From: Candidatus Methylomirabilota bacterium
GTDB taxonomy: Bacteria > Methylomirabilota > Methylomirabilia > Methylomirabilales > 2-02-FULL-66-22
Length of the DNA stretch: 8,980 nucleotides
Assembly (NCBI GenBank): GCA_016209725.1
Contig: JACQVO010000302.1
Span: forward strand, 1-8,980
Direction of reading: 5' to 3'
Both the position numbers and the translations under genes were made by a program. Shown here piece by piece: positions 1 to 8,980 of the stretch (the first letter of the stretch is position 1; every line of letters starts with the position of its first letter). Under the pieces are notes generated by a model, which saw only the letters and a list, made by a program, of their open reading frames with translations, did no database searches and was not told the origin of the DNA.

Positions 1-107
1 CGGTGGAGCTCATCCAGCCCATCGCCATGGAGAAGGAGCTCCGCTTCGCCATCCGCGAGGGGGGCCGGACCGTGGGGGCCGGGGTGGAGAGCGATGTGGT
101 GGCGTAG
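1..107 (+). CDS. tuf: Elongation factor Tu, C-terminal fragment
   Basis: Seen: an open frame enters from the left edge (first full codon at base 3) and ends at TAG 105-107, giving 34 residues. It contains ELIQPIAMEKELRFAIREGG followed by RTVGAG, the C-terminal beta-barrel (domain 3) signature of EF-Tu. Known: EF-Tu is the cytoplasmic GTPase that delivers aminoacyl-tRNA to the ribosomal A site. The GTP-binding domain lies outside the window. The final residues are VESDVVA, whereas most EF-Tu proteins I recall end in forms like VVTKIIE or VAKVLG. The length matches but the tail is unusually acidic. Its position directly before rpmG-trnW-secE is the standard place for a tuf gene. No convincing terminator follows in bases 108-207, so read-through into rpmG is plausible. 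Confidence 0.97.
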   Translation, partial: VELIQPIAMEKELRFAIREGGRTVGAGVESDVVA

Positions 108-207
108 CGCACCGTTCCCCTCGCGGGTCCCGAGTCGCCGTGGAAGCCTGCGACGCCGGAGGCGCGACGGGAGGGGCCGTGCAGAAGGACGTGGGAGCCA
201 GGCGACC

Positions 208-357
208 ATGAGAGAAGTCATTACCTTGGCCTGTGGGGAGTGCAAGCGGCGGAACTATTCCACAACCAAGAACAAGCGGAACACCACCGACCGGCTGGAA
301 CTCTCCAAGTACTGCCGCTGGTGCCGCAAGCACACGGTTCACCGGGAAACGAAATGA
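208..357 (+). CDS. rpmG: 50S ribosomal protein L33
   Basis: Seen: a 49-residue protein starting MREVITLACGEC and ending HRETK. It is basic and has two CxxC pairs (C9/C12 and C36/C39), the zinc-ribbon ('C+') form of L33. Known: L33 is a small protein of the large ribosomal subunit near the E site; its zinc-free paralogue is used by some bacteria under zinc starvation. The ATG at 208 is chosen because homology begins there. An in-frame ATG at 94 would add 38 arginine-rich residues unrelated to L33 and overlap tuf. A GGAG stretch lies a little upstream of 208. The TGA stop (355-357) is separated by only one base from the tRNA-Trp that follows, so maturation of the tRNA must cut the message right after the stop codon. 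Confidence 0.97.
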   Translation: MREVITLACGECKRRNYSTTKNKRNTTDRLELSKYCRWCRKHTVHRETK

Positions 358-358
358 T

Positions 359-434
359 AGGCCTGTAGCTCTAACGGGAGAGCAGCGGACTCCAAATCCG
401 CGGGTTGGGGGTTCGAATCCCTCCAGGCCTGCCA
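359..434 (+). tRNA. trnW: tRNA-Trp (anticodon CCA)
   Basis: Seen by hand folding: the acceptor stem pairs 359-365 with 424-430 (7 of 7). The D stem pairs 368-371 with 380-383. The anticodon stem pairs 385-389 with 397-401 around loop CTCCAAA (390-396), anticodon CCA at 392-394. The T stem pairs 407-411 with 419-423 (one G-U) around TTCGAAT. The discriminator base is G431, as in bacterial tRNA-Trp, and CCA is encoded at 432-434. The D loop is TAACGGGA, which puts T at position 14 (or adds one base before an ordinary AACGGGA loop), where A14 is nearly universal. tRNA-Trp between tuf/rpmG and secE is a common arrangement. No separate promoter is visible, so it is probably processed from the rpmG-secE transcript. 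Confidence 0.97.
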
Positions 435-481
435 CAGGAACCGACGGGGAAAGCTACAGGGACAGGGGGAGAGTCGGCAGA

Positions 482-511
482 CGCTGTCGGATCTCGCTGT
501 CGCTGTCGGAT
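482..511 (+). repeat. Short direct repeat in the tRNA-secE spacer
   Basis: Seen: CGCTGTCGGAT occurs at 482-492 and again at 501-511, with a third partial copy CGCTGTCG at 495-502 between and overlapping them. The surrounding 91-base spacer (435-525) otherwise holds no ORF. A possible CCGAC/GTCGG pairing (441-445 with 473-477) is too weak to call a terminator. The origin may be simple slippage; no function is evident. Confidence 0.55.
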
Positions 512-525
512 TTCGGGGATGGCGC

Positions 526-750
526 ATGGCACAAGTGACGGCCCTGGTGGAACGCGCGCAGGAATGGTGGGGGACAACGCTCCGCTTCCTGAAAGAGGTC
601 CGGGTGGAGATGAAGAAGGTCACCTGGCCTCAGCGGAAGGAGATCATCGGCTCCACGGCGGTGGTGATCGTGGCCAGCTTCCTCGTCTCCTTTTTTCTGG
701 GGTTCGTGGACTTGGTCCTCCAGAAACTGCTCGGATTCATCATCAAGTGA
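526..750 (+). CDS. secE: Preprotein translocase subunit SecE
   Basis: Seen: 74 residues, with an amphipathic N-terminal helix (about residues 5-28), the SecE signature KKVTWP (30-35) and one hydrophobic membrane segment (about 42-64, IGSTAVVIVASFLVSFFLGF). Known: SecE is the essential single-span clamp of the SecYEG protein channel in the inner membrane. The length fits the short, one-helix form found in most bacteria rather than the three-helix E. coli form. The start at ATG 526 has only a weak purine-rich upstream stretch (GGGGA, 515-519); later in-frame GTG codons would remove conserved N-terminal residues. It sits 91 bases after tRNA-Trp and just ahead of nusG, the almost invariant secE-nusG pair. 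Confidence 0.97.
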   Translation: MAQVTALVERAQEWWGTTLRFLKEVRVEMKKVTWPQRKEIIGSTAVVIVASFLVSFFLGFVDLVLQKLLGFIIK

Positions 751-774
751 CGCCCGCAGTCGGTGGTTGGATTC

Positions 775-1431
775 ATGAGTGACGAACAGGTACAGGCTGT
801 TGTGACACCTCCCGAGGGGCGGGAGGAACCCGTGGCCGCCTCAGGGTCGGAGGTCCCGGTGCCGGGGTCGGCACCGGCGGAGGTGGTGCGGCCGGTCCCC
901 CCTCACCACCAGTGGTACGTGATCCACACCTACTCGGGATTCGAAAACAAGGTGAAGCAGAGCATCGAGCAGCGGGTCGAGGCCTTGGGGATGAGCGAAG
1001 CCGTTTCCCAGGTGCTGATCCCTACCGAGACGGTAGTGGAGCTGAAGAAAGGGAAACGGCGGGAGGCGTCCCGCAAGTTCTTCCCCGGCTACGTCCTGAT
1101 CCGCATGGATATGTCGGACGACCTCTGGTACCTGATCAAGAACACGCCCAAGGTCACCGGCTTCGTTGGTCCGGGTGTTCGGCCGACGCCGATCCCCGAC
1201 GACCAGGTTAAGGCCATCATCCAGCAGGTGGTGACCGGCGCCGAGCGACCCAAGCACAAGGTCATGTTCACCCGGGGGGAGAGCGTGCGGGTGATCGACG
1301 GCCCGTTTTCCAACTTCACGGGCGTGGTGGACGAGGTGAAACCGGACAAGGGACGGCTCAAGGTGATGGTCAGCATCTTCGGCCGGCCGACCCCGGTGGA
1401 TCTCGAGTTTCTCCAGGTGGAGCGGGTCTGA
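775..1431 (+). CDS. nusG: Transcription termination/antitermination factor NusG
   Basis: Seen: 218 residues from ATG 775. The NGN domain covers about residues 46-155, with WYVIHTYSGFE (47-57) and the FFPGYVL motif (102-108). A C-terminal KOW domain covers about 163-218 (VRVIDGPFSNFTG, then SIFGRPTPVDLEF). Known: the NGN domain binds the RNA polymerase clamp and bridges the cleft; the KOW domain binds Rho or ribosomal S10. Before the NGN domain lies a proline-, alanine- and glutamate-rich stretch of about 45 residues, against fewer than 10 in E. coli NusG. An in-frame GTG at 763 would add four residues. I prefer ATG 775 because a GGTGG stretch (762-766) sits 8 bases upstream, but neither start has a strong Shine-Dalgarno. 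The gene follows secE by 24 bases. Confidence 0.96.
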   Translation: MSDEQVQAVVTPPEGREEPVAASGSEVPVPGSAPAEVVRPVPPHHQWYVIHTYSGFENKVKQSIEQRVEALGMSEAVSQVLIPTETVVELKKGKRREASRKFFPGYVLIRMDMSDDLWYLIKNTPKVTGFVGPGVRPTPIPDDQVKAIIQQVVTGAERPKHKVMFTRGESVRVIDGPFSNFTGVVDEVKPDKGRLKVMVSIFGRPTPVDLEFLQVERV

Positions 1432-1436
1432 CCGCG

Positions 1437-1549
1437 AAATGTCGAATATCGAACAAGGAATGTTGAATGGCGAACGTCAAGAAGGAGCACCCCAGACATC
1501 GTAATCCTTCGACCATCGTCGTTCGCTATTCGACATGCGATATTCCTTG
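1437..1549. repeat. Imperfect palindromic intergenic repeat (REP-like)
   Basis: Seen: bases 1460-1476 pair with 1520-1536 over 17 positions (two of them G-U). After a small right-side bulge, CAAGGAAT (1454-1461) can pair with ATTCCTTG (1542-1549). A 13-base unit, TCGAATATCGAAC (1442-1454), recurs as TTGAATGGCGAAC (1463-1475) and inverted as TCGAATAGCGAAC (complement of 1521-1533). The stretch is clearly AT-richer than the flanking genes and has no ORF. From memory, similar TCGAATATCGAACAAGGAATG elements are scattered between genes in several environmental bacterial genomes; I could not check this. There is no T-run after the stem, so it is not a standard intrinsic terminator. Confidence 0.75.
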
Positions 1550-1576
1550 CGAGCTTGTCCTCTTTGATTCTATCTA
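1547..1576 (+). promoter_or_regulatory. Possible sigma70-type promoter for rplK-rplA
   Basis: Seen: TTGCGA (1547-1552), 18 bases of spacer, then TATCTA (1571-1576), about 28 bases before the rplK ATG. Matches to TTGACA and TATAAT are only partial (4/6 and 3/6). Known: in E. coli the rplKAJL genes have their own promoter between nusG and rplK, so the location is sensible. The assignment is inference from weak boxes in the only AT-rich gap of the cluster. Confidence 0.25.
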
Positions 1577-1604
1577 CGCCGGTTCGGGGGTGTGAGGAGC
1601 GACA

Positions 1605-2030
1605 ATGGCCAAGAAGGTGGTTGCCCAGGTGAAACTCCAGGTCCCAGCGGGGAAGGCGAATCCGTCGCCGCCGGTGGGACCGGCATTAGGACAGCACGGT
1701 GTCAACATCATGGAGTTCTGCAAGGCCTTCAATGCCCAGACCCAGGCCCAGGAGGGGTTGACCATCCCGGTGGTCATCACCGTCTATTCGGACCGGTCGT
1801 TCACCTTCATCACCAAGACGCCGCCGGCGGCGGTCCTCCTGAAGCAGGCGGCCGGCATCGCACAGGGGTCGAAGGAGCCGAATCGGGTCAAGGTCGGGAA
1901 GGTCACGCGCAAGCAGGTCGAGGAGATCGCCCGGACCAAGCTGCCCGACCTGAACGCCTACTCGCTGGAGGCGGCGGTGAAGATCGTCGAGGGGACCGCC
2001 CGCAGCGTGGGAATCGAGGTCGTCGGGTAG
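1605..2030 (+). CDS. rplK: 50S ribosomal protein L11
   Basis: Seen: 141 residues, the usual L11 length. The N-terminal domain has the proline-rich PSPPVGPALGQHGVNIMEFC (residues 20-39), and the C-terminal RNA-binding domain (about 72-141) contains TKLPDLNAYSLEAAVKIVEG. Known: L11 binds the GTPase-associated centre of 23S rRNA at the base of the L7/L12 stalk, takes part in EF-G/EF-Tu function and stringent-response activation of RelA, and is the binding platform for thiostrepton. The ATG at 1605 is supported by GAGGAG (1594-1599) six bases upstream and by the standard MAKKV start. It follows the palindromic repeat after nusG and may begin a separately promoted unit with rplA. It ends in TAG. 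Confidence 0.98.
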   Translation: MAKKVVAQVKLQVPAGKANPSPPVGPALGQHGVNIMEFCKAFNAQTQAQEGLTIPVVITVYSDRSFTFITKTPPAAVLLKQAAGIAQGSKEPNRVKVGKVTRKQVEEIARTKLPDLNAYSLEAAVKIVEGTARSVGIEVVG

Positions 2031-2054
2031 CCACGCGACGCAATGCAAATTGGA

Positions 2055-2082
2055 GAGTGACGGCCGACCTCAGCCGTCATTC
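2055..2082 (+). promoter_or_regulatory. Intercistronic hairpin between rplK and rplA
   Basis: Seen: 2055-2064 pairs with 2073-2082 over 10 positions (one G-U) around an 8-base loop CGACCTCA. No T-run follows, so it is unlikely to be an intrinsic terminator. It ends 11 bases before the rplA Shine-Dalgarno (AGGAGGGA, 2093-2100). It could influence message stability, processing or rplA translation. I see no clear match to a known L1-binding RNA. Confidence 0.45.
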
Positions 2083-2107
2083 ATGAGAACCCAGGAGGGA
2101 GCCAGCC

Positions 2108-2827
2108 ATGGCGCAGGTTGGGAAGCGTTATCGCAAGGCCGCCGAGGCCGTCAAACAGGTCGTCGGGAAGAACGGAGGCCTGGAACTGGCCAAGGCTATC
2201 GAGGCGGCCAAGGCGGCCGCCACAGCCAAATTCGATGAGACCATGGAGATGGCGGTGCGGCTGGGGGTGGACCCGAAGCACGCCGACCAGATGGTCCGAG
2301 GGACGGTTGTGCTCCCCCACGGGACGGGGAAGCAGGTGCGCGTCCTGGTCTTCGCCAAGGGCGAGAAGGAGCGGGAAGCGCGGGAGGCCGGCGCCGACTA
2401 CGTGGGGGCCGAGGATGTGGTGGAGAAGATCCAAGGGGGGTGGCTCGACTTCGATCGCGCCATCGCGACCCCGGACGTGATGGGTCTGGTGGGCCGCCTG
2501 GGGAAGGTCCTGGGTCCGCGCGGACTCATGCCCAATCCGAAGACCGGTACCGTCACCTTCGAAGTCGGCAAGGCCGTGCGGGAATTCAAGGGAGGCAAGA
2601 TCGAGTTCCGGGTGGAGAAGGCCGGCATCATTCACGTTCCCTTCGGCAAGGCGTCCTTCGGCCCGGAGCAGCTGACGGAGAACGCCACGACGATCCTGGA
2701 GGCCTTGCTGCGGGCCAAGCCCGCCTCCAGCAAGGGACGGTACCTGAAGGGCATCTCCATTTCGTCCACCATGGGCCCGGGCGTCTCGGTCGACGTCAAC
2801 GCGGTCCAGGCCATGGTCAAGGTGTAA
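2108..2827 (+). CDS. rplA: 50S ribosomal protein L1
   Basis: Seen: 239 residues, typical for L1. Landmarks are FDETMEMAVRLGVDP (42-56), the family signature LGKVLGPRGLMPNPKTGTVT (131-150) and the C-terminal rRNA-contact region with SSTMGPG (219-225). Known: L1 forms the mobile L1 stalk of the 50S subunit that guides deacylated tRNA out of the E site. In many bacteria it also represses its own operon by binding the rplK-rplA message. ATG 2108 has a strong AGGAGGGA Shine-Dalgarno (2093-2100). It follows rplK by 77 bases and precedes rplJ by only 12, so rplA and rplJ are surely co-transcribed. The opposite strand of this region is also open, a by-product of GC-rich codons. Confidence 0.98.
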   Translation: MAQVGKRYRKAAEAVKQVVGKNGGLELAKAIEAAKAAATAKFDETMEMAVRLGVDPKHADQMVRGTVVLPHGTGKQVRVLVFAKGEKEREAREAGADYVGAEDVVEKIQGGWLDFDRAIATPDVMGLVGRLGKVLGPRGLMPNPKTGTVTFEVGKAVREFKGGKIEFRVEKAGIIHVPFGKASFGPEQLTENATTILEALLRAKPASSKGRYLKGISISSTMGPGVSVDVNAVQAMVKV

Positions 2828-2839
2828 CAGGAGGGACCT

Positions 2840-3364
2840 GTGGGGCGCACGGAGAAGGCCAGCAGCATCGCGGAGCTCCGCGAGAAGCTGGGCGCCGCGC
2901 GGAGCGCGGTGCTCACCGACTTCCGCGGTCTGAGCGTCGCCGAGATCACCGAACTCCGGATCCTCCTCCGCAAGAGTGCGGTGGAGTACACGGTCGTCAA
3001 GAATTCCCTGGCGAGGATTGCCGTCAAGGACACGGGTCTGGCGGGGCTGGCGGCCCACTTCGAGGGCCCGACGGCCATGGCCCTCAGCCGGGCCGACCCG
3101 ATGGCAGTCTCCAGGGTGTTGTCCACCTGGAGCAAGACGCGACCATCCTTCGTGGTCAAGGGGGGCATGGTCGAGGGGCACCTGGTCGGCCCAGCCGAGA
3201 TCCAGGCCCTGGCCGACCTGCCGCCCCGCGTGGTCCTGCTGGCCCGGGTCGCCGGGGCCTTCCAGGCGCCGCTGCAGGCCCTGGCGAACGTCCTGGCGGG
3301 GCCGGTGCGGGCCCTGGCCAACGCCCTGGACCAGGTCCGGCGGCAGAAGGAGCGGTCCGCGTGA
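2840..3364 (+). CDS. rplJ: 50S ribosomal protein L10
   Basis: Seen: 174 residues from GTG 2840. The N-terminal rRNA-binding domain includes LTDFRGLSVAEITELR (25-40) and VVKNSLARIA (52-61). The C-terminal helix (about 140-170) has the repeated ALANVL/ALANAL pattern expected for segments that dock L7/L12 dimers. Known: L10 anchors L7/L12 dimers to form the flexible stalk that recruits translation factors. The start is fixed by GGAGGGA (2830-2836) just upstream and by homology; no ATG is available nearby. The 12-base gap after rplA leaves no room for the structured L10 leader RNA through which L10-L7/L12 controls its own translation in E. coli and Bacillus, unless that element overlaps the end of rplA. 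An 84-base spacer follows. Confidence 0.97.
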   Translation: MGRTEKASSIAELREKLGAARSAVLTDFRGLSVAEITELRILLRKSAVEYTVVKNSLARIAVKDTGLAGLAAHFEGPTAMALSRADPMAVSRVLSTWSKTRPSFVVKGGMVEGHLVGPAEIQALADLPPRVVLLARVAGAFQAPLQALANVLAGPVRALANALDQVRRQKERSA

Positions 3365-3448
3365 TCCATTCCCTGTCGGGCCGATCTGCCGCCCGGCGTC
3401 CCGAGGTCTGATCCCCGAACGCGAAAGAGCCCCAAGGAGGAGGTCGCA

Positions 3449-3838
3449 ATGGCAAAGGTCAACGTGGAGGATGTGCTGGACTCGATTGATACCTGGACGG
3501 TCTTGGAGCTGAGCAAGCTCGTCAAGGGGATCGAGGAGAAGTACGGTGTCTCGGCGGCGGCACCCGCCGTCATGGCGGCGGGACCGGCGGCCAGCGGGAC
3601 CCCGGCGAAAGCCGGGGCCGAGGAGCAGACGGAGTTCACCGTCGTGCTGGCCAGCGTGGGGGAGAAGAAGATCCAGGTCATCAAGGAGGTGCGGGCCATC
3701 ACCGCGCTCGGCCTCAAGGAGGCCAAAGATCTCGTGGATGGCGCCCCCAAGCCGGTCAAGGAAGGCGTCTCCAAGACCGAGGCGGCGGAGATCAAGAAGA
3801 AGCTGGAGGACGCCGGGGCAACCGTCGAACTTAAGTAG
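3449..3838 (+). CDS. rplL: 50S ribosomal protein L7/L12
   Basis: Seen: 129 residues in the standard three parts. These are an N-terminal dimerisation and L10-binding helix pair (1-33), an alanine/glycine/proline-rich hinge (about 34-58) and the globular C-terminal domain (about 60-129) with VIKEVRAITALGLKEAKDLV (77-96) and a DAGATVELK end. Known: L7/L12 is present in four to six or more copies per ribosome and stimulates GTP hydrolysis by EF-Tu and EF-G. ATG 3449 has the strongest ribosome binding site in the window, AAGGAGGAGG (3434-3443), which fits the need for several copies per ribosome. The rplJ-rplL spacer (3365-3448) has only weak pairing (TCGGG 3376-3380 with CCCGA 3400-3404). Only 15 bases separate its TAG from rpoB. 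Confidence 0.98.
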   Translation: MAKVNVEDVLDSIDTWTVLELSKLVKGIEEKYGVSAAAPAVMAAGPAASGTPAKAGAEEQTEFTVVLASVGEKKIQVIKEVRAITALGLKEAKDLVDGAPKPVKEGVSKTEAAEIKKKLEDAGATVELK

Positions 3839-3853
3839 CGGGGGACAACGCGC

Positions 3854-7816
<3,963 letters not shown>

Positions 7817-7838
7817 GGAATCGCGCCAGCGCGACTCC
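7817..7838 (+). promoter_or_regulatory. Hairpin in the rpoB-rpoC spacer
   Basis: Seen: TCGCG (7821-7825) pairs with CGCGA (7830-7834) around CCAG. One A/C mismatch then allows GGA (7817-7819) to pair with TCC (7836-7838). The hairpin starts immediately after the rpoB TAA and ends 2 bases before the rpoC Shine-Dalgarno AAAGGAG (7840-7846). It has no T-run, so it is not a terminator. It may protect or space the message, or be neutral. Confidence 0.4.
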
Positions 7839-7852
7839 TAAAGGAGCATCCT

Positions 7853-8962
<1,110 letters not shown>

Positions 8963-8968
<6 letters not shown>

Positions 8969-8980
8969 ATGGCCCTGGAG
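8963..8980 (+). other. In-frame stop and conserved continuation in rpoC
   Basis: Seen: the codons read ATG TAG ATG GCC CTG GAG, that is M, stop, M, A, L, E. The family consensus at this place is K K M A L E. Two A-to-T changes (AAG to ATG, AAG to TAG) are enough to explain it. The frame is kept on both sides, so this is a nonsense substitution rather than a frameshift, and the gene should be read as continuing past the window edge. Confidence 0.8.

Noticed and set aside
154..164. CGCC-GGA-GGCG mini-hairpin after tuf as a terminator
   Set aside because: Four base pairs, no T-run, and such stems are expected by chance in GC-rich DNA.
94..207. Upstream in-frame extension of rpmG from ATG 94
   Set aside because: The extra residues are arginine-rich, do not resemble L33 and overlap the tuf stop. 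L33 homology begins at ATG 208.
1437..1549. Palindromic repeat as an intrinsic terminator after nusG
   Set aside because: The loop is about 43 bases, the stem is not GC-rich and no uridine tract follows.
1437..1549. Repeat as a CRISPR array
   Set aside because: Units are only about 13 bases, diverged and partly inverted, with no regular spacers and no cas genes.

Overview
This window is a classic transcription/translation locus from a GC-rich bacterium. All protein genes and the one tRNA are on the + strand, in the order tuf (3' end only), rpmG, tRNA-Trp(CCA), secE, nusG, rplK, rplA, rplJ, rplL, rpoB, rpoC (5' part). This tuf-secE-nusG-rplKAJL-rpoBC order is one of the best conserved gene clusters in bacteria. 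Sequence style (high GC, many GTG starts, a mostly proteobacterial-like RpoB that lacks one internal E. coli segment) suggests an environmental lineage such as Methylomirabilota/Rokubacteria or a deltaproteobacterial group. That placement is inference and is weak without a tree.

Region by region: 1-107 is the tail of EF-Tu. Bases 208-434 hold the zinc-ribbon ribosomal protein L33 followed, after a single base, by a complete tRNA-Trp with encoded CCA. Bases 526-1431 hold SecE (preprotein translocase) and NusG (transcription elongation factor). Bases 1432-1604 are the largest purely intergenic stretch and contain an AT-richer, imperfectly palindromic repeat followed by a possible promoter. Bases 1605-3838 encode the stalk-region proteins L11, L1, L10 and L7/L12. 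Bases 3854-7816 encode RpoB. From 7853 to the window end the sequence encodes the first ~371 residues of RpoC, where an in-frame TAG interrupts an otherwise conserved stretch 12 bases before the window ends.

The genes work together in protein synthesis and mRNA synthesis. EF-Tu, L11, L10 and L7/L12 form or use the factor-binding stalk of the 50S subunit. L1 forms the opposite stalk. NusG couples RNA polymerase (RpoB/RpoC) to Rho or ribosomes. SecE anchors the SecY channel. Spacing is tight from rplA to rpoC, so one transcript or a nested set of transcripts is likely. The only obvious place for an internal promoter is the nusG-rplK gap.

I found no undescribed multi-gene system here. The points that deserve a second look are the rpoC stop codon with a cluster of non-consensus residues at the window edge (most likely sequence error), the palindromic repeat between nusG and rplK, the one-base junction between rpmG and the tRNA, and the lack of room for the E. 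coli-type L10 leader and rplL-rpoB attenuator.
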